NCBI RefSeq assembly: GCF_022059845.1
Contig: NZ_CP091854.1
Location: 62,001 to 126,000 of the forward strand
Reading direction: 5' to 3'
DNA from: Terrirubrum flagellatum
Lineage (GTDB): Bacteria > Pseudomonadota > Alphaproteobacteria > Rhizobiales > Beijerinckiaceae
DNA: 64,000 nucleotides
Part shown: positions 42,193 through 50,994 of the stretch, piece after piece
How the letters are laid out: each line of letters begins with the position of its first letter
How positions within the stretch are numbered: position 1 is the first letter of the stretch
Position numbers and translations under genes: made by a program
Notes under the pieces: generated by a model
The model's database searches: none
What the model was told of the DNA's origin: nothing
The model's input: the letters and a program-made list of their open reading frames with translations, nothing else

Positions 42193-42699
42193 CTATGTTG
42201 TGTCGGCGTCCGGCGCGTCAGCAAGCAGGCGCAGCAGCGCGAGCAGTTTCTCCCGCCCGCCGGGGCCGAGCTGCTGCACGAGACGCCGCTCATGCTTGCC
42301 TTTCAGCTCCTTCGCAGTCCGCAGGCATGCCTTGCCGGCGTTCGTCAGCTCAAGCGCATATGAACGGCGGTCGGCCGCGACCTTGGATCGCCGCGCCAGG
42401 CCGCGCTCCTCGAGCTCGTCGACGAGCGCAACGAAATTCGCGCGCTTGATGCCGAGCGCATCGCCGACTTCGGTCTGCTTGAGGCCGGGATTGTGCTCGA
42501 TCACCAGCAAGGCGCTGAAGAGAGAAGGCCGCAGGCTGACGGATTCAAGTGACCGGATGAAATCATCGAAGACCGCGAGCTGCGCGCGCCGCAGCATATA
42601 TCCGATCGTCTCGGGCAGATCGCCCATGTCGACGGCTGCGTCATCGAGCGCAGTCGCATCGGGATTGCTGGCTTTTCGCTGGCGGGCGGGGCGAGGCAC
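42193..42699 (-). CDS. MarR-family regulator (CouR-like)
   Basis: A 168-residue MarR regulator with winged helix-turn-helix (about residues 60-120: [19 protein letters not shown], then [20 protein letters not shown]). The predicted start is GTG 42699; ATG 42627 would omit a basic tail. It lies between the binding protein and the permease genes of the importer on the opposite strand. In the R. palustris cou cluster the MarR protein CouR sits similarly and releases DNA on binding p-coumaroyl-CoA, so the ligand here is probably the CoA ester made by the ligase at 39037. Confidence 0.9.
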   Translation of the reverse strand: MPRPARQRKASNPDATALDDAAVDMGDLPETIGYMLRRAQLAVFDDFIRSLESVSLRPSLFSALLVIEHNPGLKQTEVGDALGIKRANFVALVDELEERGLARRSKVAADRRSYALELTNAGKACLRTAKELKGKHERRLVQQLGPGGREKLLALLRLLADAPDADTT

Positions 42700-42827
42700 G
42701 ATCGTGTCGTCTGAATGGAGAATTGAACGGAGCGGCTTGGAAAAACCTAGCGGAGCAAAGCGATCGTGAAAACCCTCGCCGCTCGCATTGGCCGCGAAAT
42801 CTGCAGGCGAAGGCTGTTCGCGAGGCC

Positions 42828-43871
42828 ATGATGGACGCCACGATCGTCGCCTTTCTGCTGCAGGACGGCGTCACCAGCGGCGCGATCTATGCGCTGATCG
42901 CGCTGGCGCTCGTCCTCGTCTTCGCGGTCACGCGCATCCTGTTCATTCCGCAAGGCGAGTTCGTCGCCTTTGGCGCGTTGACCTATGCGGTGCTTGGCGC
43001 AGGTCAGATTCCCGGCGCGGTCTGGCTGCTTCTCGGCTTTGGCGTCGCGGCCTTCTCAGTCGATCTCATCGATCTCAGGCGCAATTTCTCCGCCGCGCTC
43101 GCGTTGCGCGCCTTCGCCGCCGACGTGCTGCTGCCCGCAGCTGTGATCGCGATCGTTTTTCTGTCTGGTCCGGCTCGTTCGAATCCGTTGATCGCTGCGA
43201 TCCTGGCCGTCGCCATCGTAACGCCGATCGGCCCCTATCTCTATCGCGTTGCATTCCAGCCCATGGCGGAGGCGTCGATCCTGACGCTGTTCATTGCGGC
43301 GGTCGCGATCCATTTCGCGCTGACGGGCCTGCTGCTGGTTTTCTTCGGACCTGAAGGCCTGCGCGCCGTCCCGCTCTCGTCGGCCGGATATGAATTCGGC
43401 CCGTTGCTCGTCAGCGCGCAAAATCTCTGGGTCTATGCCTTCGCGACGATCACAGCGGCCGCGCTGCTGCTGTTCTTCACCTACACGCTCTGGGGCAAGG
43501 CCCTGATGGCGACGGCGATCAATCGGCTCGGCGCGCGCCTCGTCGGCATTCCCACGCGCATATCAGGACAAATCTCCTGCGGCCTCGCCGCCGCGATCGG
43601 CGCCGTGTCTGGCGTGCTCATCGCGCCGACGACGACGGTCTATTACGACACCGGCTTTCTCATCGGCCTGAAAGGCTTCGTCGCGGCGATCGTCGCCGGT
43701 CTCGCGAGTTTTCCCGGCGCCGCGCTCGCCGGCGTCGGCGTTGGCGTGATCGAAGCTTTCGCATCGTTCCTTGCGAGCGAGTACAAGGAAATCATCGTCT
43801 TCATGATGATCCTGCCGGTCCTGCTCTGGCGCTCGCTCGTCTCGGGCCACGCCGCGACGGACGAGGAATGA
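42828..43871 (+). CDS. ABC permease, LivH type
   Basis: A 347-residue inner-membrane permease of the branched-chain amino acid/aromatic acid importer family. It starts [20 protein letters not shown] with two adjacent ATGs (42828, 42831). The LivH motif region includes GALTYAVLG and near the C-terminus [20 protein letters not shown]. It has eight or more hydrophobic segments. It overlaps the next gene by four bases. It is longer than typical LivH proteins (about 290-300) owing to a hydrophobic insert near residues 70-120. Confidence 0.92.
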   Translation: MMDATIVAFLLQDGVTSGAIYALIALALVLVFAVTRILFIPQGEFVAFGALTYAVLGAGQIPGAVWLLLGFGVAAFSVDLIDLRRNFSAALALRAFAADVLLPAAVIAIVFLSGPARSNPLIAAILAVAIVTPIGPYLYRVAFQPMAEASILTLFIAAVAIHFALTGLLLVFFGPEGLRAVPLSSAGYEFGPLLVSAQNLWVYAFATITAAALLLFFTYTLWGKALMATAINRLGARLVGIPTRISGQISCGLAAAIGAVSGVLIAPTTTVYYDTGFLIGLKGFVAAIVAGLASFPGAALAGVGVGVIEAFASFLASEYKEIIVFMMILPVLLWRSLVSGHAATDEE

Positions 43872-45646
43872 CGATGACGCGGCGCGCGCTGACGCTGACG
43901 ATCTTCGCTGTCGTCATCGCTCTCCTGCCGGTGACGCCCGGCGTGCCGATTTTCTGGATCACGCTGCTCAACTATGTCGGGCTTGGCGCGATCGTCGCGA
44001 TTGGTCTCGTCCTGCTCACCGGCGTCGGCGGAATGACGTCGTTCGGGCAGGCGGCGTTCTGCGGCTTCGGCGCCTATACGACGGCTGTGCTGACCACGAC
44101 CTATGGGCTGTCGCCATGGCTCGCGCTTGTCGCCGCGATCGCGCTGACCATCGCCGCGGCGTTCCTGCTCGGCCTGCTCACGCTGCGATTGTCGGGACAT
44201 TATCTTCCGCTTGGCACGCTCGCATGGGGCATCAGTCTCTATTTCCTGTTCGGCAAGCTTGATCTGCTTGGCCGCAATGACGGCGTCGGCAATATCCCGC
44301 CGATCTCTGTCTTCGGTTATCCCCTGATCGACGGGCGTGCGATCTATCTCCTCATCTGGACGTTCGTTCTGCTGGCCGGCGCGCTCACCACGAATCTTCT
44401 GGATTCGCGCATCGGCCGCGCGATCCGCACGCTGCGCGGCGGCGCGGCCGCCGTCGAAGCTTTCGGCGCTGATGCGGGGCGGTTGAAGCTTTTCGTCTTC
44501 GTCTATGCCGCGGCGCTCGCCGCGATCTCGGGCTGGCTCTACGCGCATCTCCAGCGCGCCGTGAATCCGACGCCCTTCGGCGTCAACGCCGGCATCGAAT
44601 ATCTTTTCATGGCCGTCATCGGCGGGCCGGGCCATGTCTGGGGCGCCATCGTTGGCGCAGGCTTCGTCGTCGCGCTGAAGGATGTGTTGCAGCGCCTCGC
44701 GCCGCATATTTTCGGCGCACAGGGAAATTTCGAGACGATCGTGTTCGGCGCCGTCGTCGTGCTGTTCCTGCAGTTCGCGCGCGAAGGGCTCTGGCCGTTC
44801 CTCGCCCGGCTTGTTCCCGTGGGTGTTCACGCAGCGAAGCCGCCTGCGCCTGCGCCGGACCTGCCTTCGCGCAGTTTGCCCAAGCGCGGCGAACCGATTC
44901 TCGCGGTGGAGAAAGTCCGCAAGGCGTTCGGCGGCCTCGTCGCCGTGAACGATGTCAGCTTCGGCGTGAAGGCGGGGGAGATCGTCGGCCTCATCGGCCC
45001 GAACGGCGCCGGCAAGAGCACCACATTCAATCTGGTGACGGGCGTGACCGCTCTCAGCGCTGGCGGCGTGTTGTTTCTCGGTCGGGCGATCGGCCGGGCC
45101 GACACGCGGCGCATCGCCGAGCTCGGCGTGGCGCGCACCTTCCAGCATGTGAAGCTGCGGCCCGACATGAGCGTGCTGGAGAATGTCGCGCTCGGCGCCC
45201 ATCTGCGCGGGCGCGCAGGATTTCTGTCGAGCCTGCTGCGGCTTGATCGCAAGGAGGAGACGCGGCTGACGTGGGAGGCCGCGCGGCAGATCGAGCGCGT
45301 CGGACTGACCGATCTCATGCATGCGCCGGCCGGGAGTCTTTCGCTCGGGCGACAGCGCATCGTCGAGATCGCGCGCGCGCTCTGTCTCGACCCGGTGCTG
45401 TTGCTGCTCGACGAGCCTGCCGCCGGCCTCAGGCATTTCGAGAAGGAGCAGCTCGCGGCGCTGCTCAGAAGCGTGCGCGATCATGGCGTCAGCATTCTGC
45501 TGGTCGAGCATGACATGGGATTTCTGATGGGGCTGACCGATCATATCGTTGTGCTCGATTTCGGCGTGAAGATCGCCGAGGGCGCGCCGGCCGAGGTGCG
45601 CACGAATCCGGCCGTCGTCGAGGCCTATCTCGGGGGCGTCGCGTGA
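43868..45646 (+). CDS. Fused ABC permease-ATPase (LivM-LivG)
   Basis: A 592-residue fusion. Residues 1-320 are the LivM-type membrane subunit ([38 protein letters not shown]). After a Pro/Ala-rich linker ([17 protein letters not shown]), residues about 345-592 are the LivG-type ATPase: Walker [12 protein letters not shown]-loop ARTFQHVKL, signature LSLGRQR, Walker [12 protein letters not shown], and switch His LVEHDMGF. No stop or frameshift divides the halves. Such fusions are known in this importer family. The downstream LivF gene overlaps with a GTG start. Confidence 0.94.
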   Translation: MTMTRRALTLTIFAVVIALLPVTPGVPIFWITLLNYVGLGAIVAIGLVLLTGVGGMTSFGQAAFCGFGAYTTAVLTTTYGLSPWLALVAAIALTIAAAFLLGLLTLRLSGHYLPLGTLAWGISLYFLFGKLDLLGRNDGVGNIPPISVFGYPLIDGRAIYLLIWTFVLLAGALTTNLLDSRIGRAIRTLRGGAAAVEAFGADAGRLKLFVFVYAAALAAISGWLYAHLQRAVNPTPFGVNAGIEYLFMAVIGGPGHVWGAIVGAGFVVALKDVLQRLAPHIFGAQGNFETIVFGAVVVLFLQFAREGLWPFLARLVPVGVHAAKPPAPAPDLPSRSLPKRGEPILAVEKVRKAFGGLVAVNDVSFGVKAGEIVGLIGPNGAGKSTTFNLVTGVTALSAGGVLFLGRAIGRADTRRIAELGVARTFQHVKLRPDMSVLENVALGAHLRGRAGFLSSLLRLDRKEETRLTWEAARQIERVGLTDLMHAPAGSLSLGRQRIVEIARALCLDPVLLLLDEPAAGLRHFEKEQLAALLRSVRDHGVSILLVEHDMGFLMGLTDHIVVLDFGVKIAEGAPAEVRTNPAVVEAYLGGVA

Positions 45647-46371
45647 CGTCACCGCTGCTCGAAGCGCGCGGCGTATCGGTCCGTTACGGCAAGGTGGAAG
45701 CGGTGCGCGATGTGTCGTTCGCTGTGCCGGCGGGCGCGATCGTCTCGATCATCGGCGCGAACGGCGCGGGCAAGTCGACCCTGCTCAACGCGATCATGGG
45801 AGCGCTGCCCTGCGCTGGCGAGATCAGGATCGACGACAAGCCGGTCGCATCGCGACCGATCGAGCAACGCGTCGAAGAAGGGCTCTCGCTCGTGCCGGAG
45901 CGGCGCGAGCTCTTCGGCGCGATGTCGATCGAGGACAATCTGCTGCTTGGCGGATTTCGTCGCCCCGCGCAGCAGCGCAACGAATCGCTTGAAAAGGTGT
46001 TTGCGCTCTTTCCGCGCCTGCGCGAACGGCGACGCCAGGAAGCGGGCACGCTGTCGGGCGGTGAGCGGCAGATGCTCGCCATGGGACGGGCGCTGATGGC
46101 GCGGCCGCGCGTGCTGATGCTGGATGAGCCAAGTCTTGGCCTCGCGCCGCGCATTGTGCGCGACATTCTCGACATCGTCGTCGCCCTGCGCGATCAGGGC
46201 GTCGCCATCCTCCTGGTCGAGCAGAACGCCGCCGCGGCGCTGAAGATTTCCGACTACGCCTATGTCATGGAGTTCGGCCGCTTCGCGCTGGAGGGAACGG
46301 CGAGCGATCTCGCGAAGGACGAGCGCATCGCCGACATCTATTTCGGCGCAGGCGAGCGGGCGGCGAGCTAA
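45643..46371 (+). CDS. ABC ATPase, LivF type
   Basis: A 242-residue ATPase completing the aromatic-acid importer. Walker A GANGAGKST, Q-loop near LVPERRELFGAMS, signature LSGGERQML, Walker B VLMLDEPSLGLAP and switch LVEQNAAAAL are typical of LivF. It uses a GTG start at 45643 overlapping the previous TGA. Its stop overlaps the convergent fused-ATPase stop (46368) by four bases, leaving no room for a separate terminator. Confidence 0.94.
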   Translation: MTSPLLEARGVSVRYGKVEAVRDVSFAVPAGAIVSIIGANGAGKSTLLNAIMGALPCAGEIRIDDKPVASRPIEQRVEEGLSLVPERRELFGAMSIEDNLLLGGFRRPAQQRNESLEKVFALFPRLRERRRQEAGTLSGGERQMLAMGRALMARPRVLMLDEPSLGLAPRIVRDILDIVVALRDQGVAILLVEQNAAAALKISDYAYVMEFGRFALEGTASDLAKDERIADIYFGAGERAAS

Positions 46372-47966
46372 TCGCGACCGGGAATCGCAGCGAGAAGCCG
46401 CTGTGTATATTCGTGCTGCGGCGCGCTGAGCAATTGGGCTGCGGGCGCGATCTCGACGATCTCGCCGCGATGCATCACGGCGATGCGGTCGCAGATCTGC
46501 GCGGCAACATGAAGATCATGCGTGATGAAGAGCATGGAGAGGCGCAGCCGCTTCTTCAGCTCACCAAGAAGATCGAGCACCTGCTTCTGCACGGAGACGT
46601 CGAGCGCCGAAACAGGTTCGTCGGCGACGAGCACGTCGGGTTCGAGCGCAAGCGCGCGGGCGATGCCGATGCGCTGCCGTTGTCCGCCGGAGAATTCATG
46701 GGGATAGCGATCAGCGGCGCGCGGATCGAGGCCGACGAGTTCGAGCAGCCGCGCCGCGTTGGCTTTCGCCTCGGCGCGCGGCGCGCCGTTGGCGATGGGG
46801 CCATCGGCGATGCTCATGCCAATCCTGCGGCGCGGATTGAGCGACGCGAACGGATCCTGAAACACCATCTGGATTTTTCGCCGCGCCGAACGCAACGCGC
46901 TGCCGTGCGCGGCGAGCAGATCGACATCGCCTAATGTCACCGCGCCGCGATCGGCCTCGACAAGCCGCGTCACCAGCCGCGCGATTGTCGACTTCCCCGA
47001 GCCGGATTCGCCGACAAGGCCGAGCGTCTCGCCGCGCCTGATGCTGAAGCTCACGTCTCTCACCGCGGCGACGATGCGTGGCGGCGCGAGGAAGTCGGTG
47101 CGCGTGACGTAAGTCTTGGTGAGGCCGGAGACCGCGCAGCTCACATCTTCCGCTTCGAGATCGCGCGCCGCCGGCGGCGTCAGCGAGGGAACGGCGGCAA
47201 GCAGCGCCTTCGTATAGGCGTGCTGCGGCTGTTGCAGCACGTCGCGCGTCGCGCCGGCTTCGACGATTTCGCCGCGCTGGAGAACGACGACACGATCGGC
47301 GATCTCGCGCACCACGCCGAAATCATGGGTGATGAAGACGACGCTCATATTGCGCCGTCTCTGGAGATCGCGGATGAGCCGCAAGATTTGCGCCTGCGTC
47401 GTGACGTCGAGCGCGGTCGTCGGCTCGTCCGCAACAAGCAGCGATGGTTCGAGCGCCAGCGCCATGGCGATCATGGCGCGCTGCCGCTGCCCGCCCGAGA
47501 TCTGATGGGGATAGGCGCGCACGATGCGCTTGGGGTCAGGCAGGCCGACTTCGCCTGCGAGCGCGATGGCGCGCTCGCGACGTTCGTCTAGCGTCAGCAG
47601 ATCATGCGCCTCGAACACTTCCGCGATCTGATCGCCAATGCGCATGACGGGATTGAGCGCCGTCATCGGCTCCTGAAAGATCATTGCGATGCGCTGGCCG
47701 CGCAGCGCGCGCCAGCTTGCGAGATCGAGCTTCAGGAGATCGCGCCCCTCGAACAGGATTTCGCCCTTCGCCGGCCGGATCGTGGGCGGGAGCAATCCCA
47801 TGAGCGCCTGCGCGCAGACCGATTTCCCCGAGCCGGATTCGCCGACGACGCATAGCACTTCGCCCGGCTGTACGGTGAACGAGACGCTGGAGACCGCGAG
47901 CTTGCGATCAGAGCCCGGCGGCAGCGTCAGGCTGAGATTGCGAATGGCGACGAGCGGCGCGTCCAT
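46368..47966 (-). CDS. Double ABC ATPase, DppD-DppF fusion (GsiA-like)
   Basis: A 532-residue protein with two complete ATPase domains for a family-5 importer. Domain 1: Walker A GESGSGKSVC, signature ISGGQRQR, Walker B LLVADEPTTALD. Domain 2 (from about residue 275): Walker A GESGSGKST, signature FSGGQRQR, Walker B VLVADEPVSALD. Each has its switch His (FITHDFGV, FITHDLHV). It lies 20 bases after the gamma-glutamyltransferase gene and has no permease of its own strand nearby; the binding protein and permeases divergent at 50995-54549 lack an ATPase and are the natural partners. The fused form next to a gamma-glutamyl-cleaving enzyme recalls the glutathione importer Gsi. Confidence 0.94.
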   Translation of the reverse strand: MDAPLVAIRNLSLTLPPGSDRKLAVSSVSFTVQPGEVLCVVGESGSGKSVCAQALMGLLPPTIRPAKGEILFEGRDLLKLDLASWRALRGQRIAMIFQEPMTALNPVMRIGDQIAEVFEAHDLLTLDERRERAIALAGEVGLPDPKRIVRAYPHQISGGQRQRAMIAMALALEPSLLVADEPTTALDVTTQAQILRLIRDLQRRRNMSVVFITHDFGVVREIADRVVVLQRGEIVEAGATRDVLQQPQHAYTKALLAAVPSLTPPAARDLEAEDVSCAVSGLTKTYVTRTDFLAPPRIVAAVRDVSFSIRRGETLGLVGESGSGKSTIARLVTRLVEADRGAVTLGDVDLLAAHGSALRSARRKIQMVFQDPFASLNPRRRIGMSIADGPIANGAPRAEAKANAARLLELVGLDPRAADRYPHEFSGGQRQRIGIARALALEPDVLVADEPVSALDVSVQKQVLDLLGELKKRLRLSMLFITHDLHVAAQICDRIAVMHRGEIVEIAPAAQLLSAPQHEYTQRLLAAIPGRD

Positions 47967-47986
47967 CTCCGCCTTCCCGCGCGCGA

Positions 47987-49582
47987 TCAGTAGCCGAGCG
48001 CGAGGCCATCCTTGCGATGATCGGAGCCGCCAAGCAGCACGCCATTCTCCTCATCGATCCAGATCGCCTGACAGCCGCCATGCGGCGCTTCAGCCCTGAC
48101 GACGCGATGGCCGCGCTTCGCGAGATCGTCGGCGATCGCAGCGTCAATCGTAGGCTCGATCGACAGCGCACCATCAACGATGAAGCTGCGCGGCCGATCC
48201 GACGCCGACTGCGGATTGTCGCCGCGATCGACGATGTTGGAAAGGATCTGCGCATGGCCCGTCGATTGGAACTGGCCGCCCATGACGCCAAACGACATCA
48301 CGGCGCGATCGCCCTTGGTGACGAGGCCGGGAATGATCGTGTGCAGCGGCCGCTTGCGCGGCGCGATGGCGTTCGCATGGCCCTTCGTGAATCTGAAGCC
48401 GCTGCCGCGATTCTGTAGCAGCACGCCTGACTCCGCGGCATAGATGCCGCTGCCGAACGCGTTGAACAGCGAATTGATGAAGGACACCGCGTTGCGGTCG
48501 CGATCGACCACGGTTACATAGACCGTGTCGCGATGAACCGGCCCGTCCCAGGTTTCCGGCGGCAGCGCCTTGTCGAGCGAAATCGGCTTGCGCATGGCGC
48601 CAATCGCGCTGTCGGACAGAACCTCCGATACATCGAACGGCGCGAAGGCGGGATCAGCGACCAAGAGATCGCGCTTGCGATAGGCGGCTTTCGTCGCTTC
48701 CGCCATGAGATGGATACGATCGGCTTCACTGAGATTGCTCGCGCCGAGATCGAAGCCTTCGAGAATGCGCGCGATGATCAGCGCGGCGAGGCCCTGTCCG
48801 TTCGGCGGGCATTCATGCAGCGTGTAGCCGCGATAGTTCGCGCTGATCGGCTCGACATAATCGCAAGTCTGCGCGGCGAAATCGTCAAGCGTGTGCAGGC
48901 CACCGAGATCGCGCAACGTCTTCACCATGTCGTCGGCGATCGCGCCTTTGTAGAAGGCGTCGCGCCCTTCGCGACCGATGCGCTTCAGCGTGCGCGCCAG
49001 CGCCGGCAGCGTGAGCCGCTGTCCGACTTTCGGAACCTCGCCGCCGGGGAGATAGACGGAGGCGCCGGCGTAGCGCCCGACGCGCTCGGAGAAGCGCGCC
49101 CAGTCATGAGACACGCGGGGATGAATGACAAAGCCGCCTTCCGCCGCCTTGATCGCGGGTTGCAGAACTTCGTCGATGCTCTTGCGCCCATGATCGGACG
49201 AGAGCCGGCACCAGGCGTCGACGGCGCCGGGCACGGTCACCGCATGCGGCGAGTGATCCGGAAGCGCGGTGATCCCGCGTTCGAGGAACCAGTCGAGATG
49301 CGCCGCGGCCGGCGCGCGGCCGGAGCCATTGAGCGCCACGAGCGGTTTGCGCCCGCGCGGCGCGAAGAGAACGAAGCAGTCGCCGCCAATTCCCGTCATG
49401 TGGGGATCAACGACGCCTTGCAGAGCCACGGCCGCGATCGCGGCGTCGATGGCGTTGCCGCCGGCGCGCAGGATGTCGAGCGCGGCGAGCGTGGCGGCGG
49501 GATGCGAGGTCGCGGCCATGCCGTTCTCGGCGACGGCGACCGAACGGCCGGGGCTAAGGAAATTCCGCGTGCGGTTCATCAT
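47987..49582 (-). CDS. ggt: Gamma-glutamyltransferase, cytoplasmic form
   Basis: A 531-residue N-terminal-nucleophile hydrolase precursor cleaving gamma-glutamyl bonds (for example in glutathione). The proenzyme should cut itself before the Thr in HRDTVYVTVVDRD, giving a small subunit with FINSLFNAFGSGI (family pattern NAVS..NSLF..FGSG) and VMGGQFQSTGHAQI. The large subunit holds GGNAIDAAIAAVALQGVVDP and GIGGDCFVLF. ATG 49582 (or 49579) is chosen; no signal peptide is present, unlike the classic periplasmic enzyme, so it would act on imported substrates. It lies between a ROK regulator and the fused ATPase as one operon. Confidence 0.93.
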   Translation of the reverse strand: MMNRTRNFLSPGRSVAVAENGMAATSHPAATLAALDILRAGGNAIDAAIAAVALQGVVDPHMTGIGGDCFVLFAPRGRKPLVALNGSGRAPAAAHLDWFLERGITALPDHSPHAVTVPGAVDAWCRLSSDHGRKSIDEVLQPAIKAAEGGFVIHPRVSHDWARFSERVGRYAGASVYLPGGEVPKVGQRLTLPALARTLKRIGREGRDAFYKGAIADDMVKTLRDLGGLHTLDDFAAQTCDYVEPISANYRGYTLHECPPNGQGLAALIIARILEGFDLGASNLSEADRIHLMAEATKAAYRKRDLLVADPAFAPFDVSEVLSDSAIGAMRKPISLDKALPPETWDGPVHRDTVYVTVVDRDRNAVSFINSLFNAFGSGIYAAESGVLLQNRGSGFRFTKGHANAIAPRKRPLHTIIPGLVTKGDRAVMSFGVMGGQFQSTGHAQILSNIVDRGDNPQSASDRPRSFIVDGALSIEPTIDAAIADDLAKRGHRVVRAEAPHGGCQAIWIDEENGVLLGGSDHRKDGLALGY

Positions 49583-49595
49583 GGGCGAACTCTGA

Positions 49596-50816
49596 CTATG
49601 CCGTTGCTTGCGACGGCGCAGGGGAGGCGGGCAAGGTGAATTCGGTTTGCAGCCCTGCCAGTCCGAACAGGCTGTCATGCAGCGCGGTCAGGGCGACGTT
49701 GATGGCGCCGATGATGGCGGCGCGGCTGCCGAGCGCGCTGGACTCGACAGCGAGCGGCAAAGGCAGATGCCGCGCGATGAAGCCGCGCAGGCGCTCGATC
49801 AGCTCAGGGCGCGCGCCGATGCTGCCGCCGAGCACGATCAGTTCGGGGTCGACGATGGCCTGGATCGCCATCAGCGCGTGGCAGAGAATGCGCGCGATTT
49901 CATCGAGCGTCGCGGCGGCGGCGATATCGCCTTCGCCGAGCCGGTCGAACATGGCGCGCACGTCTAACGTGTCGCCACCAAGCGCGCGATAACGGTCGAG
50001 AATGGCCGCGCTGCCGATCGCCGTCTCCAGCGCGCCATGGCGCATGCCGCGCGAGTCGAAGGGATCGCCGCCGATCGGGAGATAGGCGATCTCGCCCGCT
50101 GCGCCGCGCGCGCCGCTGACGATCTGTCCATTGATGACGAGCCCCATGCCGACGCCGGTGCCGAGCGCGACGAAGGCGAAGGATTGCCGGCCGGCGCAGC
50201 AGCCGCGCCAATGCTCGCCTTTCGCGGCGAGATTGACGTCGTTCTCGATGCGCACGTCACAGCCAAGTTGTTGGCGCAGCGCTGCGGCGACATCGATCTC
50301 GTCGAGATGCGGAATATTCGGCGCCATCGAAATCGCGCCTGATTTCGCATCGAATACGCCGGGGCTGCCGAGCGCCGCGCTGCGCAACGCGGCGCGATCG
50401 GCCTTCGCTTCGCGCATCAGCCGATCCGTCATCGCGGCGATCTGCGCGACGACGCTCATGCCGCCATCGGGATCAGTCGGCTCGACGCTCTCGGCGATGA
50501 TCTCGCCAACGATGTTGGCGAGCGCGACGTGAATCTTGGTGCCGCCGAGATCGACGCCGATGACGAACGCGGCGTTGCGCTCGATCTCGTAGGTGACGGC
50601 GCTGCGGCCGAGCCCGCCCTGCGTCTGTCCCTGCGGCCTCACCCAGCCGCTATCCTCGAGCGCGCGCACGACCTCGGACATTGTCTGTTTGGACAGGCCG
50701 GTGATGCGGGCGAGCTCGGCCCGCGACACCGGCCCGCGATGGAGGACGGCCTCGATCACCGACCGCACCGAAATCTGGCGCGCCATGGGCGGAACGGGAG
50801 GGGTGGCGTCGTTCAT
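49596..50816 (-). CDS. ROK-family transcriptional regulator
   Basis: A 406-residue ROK repressor. The N-terminal winged helix (about residues 12-75) includes VSRAELARITGLSKQTMSEV. The kinase-like domain has VIGVDLGGTKIHVAL and ALGTGVGMGLVINGQIVSGA, but the metal-binding Cys cluster region is altered (GHVRH.. replaced by DSRGMRHGALETAI), so it probably does not bind zinc in the standard way. ATG 50816 fits the family; a longer frame starts at 50873. It is divergent from a binding-protein operon and co-directional with ggt, so it probably controls both. The effector would be a sugar or sugar-like ligand. Confidence 0.9.
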   Translation of the reverse strand: MNDATPPVPPMARQISVRSVIEAVLHRGPVSRAELARITGLSKQTMSEVVRALEDSGWVRPQGQTQGGLGRSAVTYEIERNAAFVIGVDLGGTKIHVALANIVGEIIAESVEPTDPDGGMSVVAQIAAMTDRLMREAKADRAALRSAALGSPGVFDAKSGAISMAPNIPHLDEIDVAAALRQQLGCDVRIENDVNLAAKGEHWRGCCAGRQSFAFVALGTGVGMGLVINGQIVSGARGAAGEIAYLPIGGDPFDSRGMRHGALETAIGSAAILDRYRALGGDTLDVRAMFDRLGEGDIAAAATLDEIARILCHALMAIQAIVDPELIVLGGSIGARPELIERLRGFIARHLPLPLAVESSALGSRAAIIGAINVALTALHDSLFGLAGLQTEFTLPASPAPSQATA

Positions 50817-50994
50817 GCAGCCTAAATCGTCAGGTTTCCGAACTAATAGGATGGCAAATCCGCCGAAAGTCAACGCCAGCGCTGTGTCGGAATCCGGATC
50901 ATCGTCTTTTTGCAGTGTATTTCGTCAGGCCGCTTTACAAATACATGCGCGCGTGCATGCTTGCGTCCTCGCTTGCGAGCCGTGGGAGGACGTC

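Noticed and set aside
43643-45652. A 669-codon frame on the minus strand.
   Set aside because: It is antisense to the LivM-LivG fusion, with composition rich in Arg, Asp, Glu and His typical of antisense reads; no motif or ribosome site.
50944-50959. CATGCGCGCGTGCATG near-palindrome between the ROK regulator and the importer-3 operon, considered as a ROK operator.
   Set aside because: The centre does not pair and alternating GC runs of this sort are frequent here. It was not strong enough to list.
50593-50994. An in-frame extension upstream of the importer-3 binding protein.
   Set aside because: It overlaps the ROK regulator antisense. GGGAGGA and a signal peptide mark ATG 50995.
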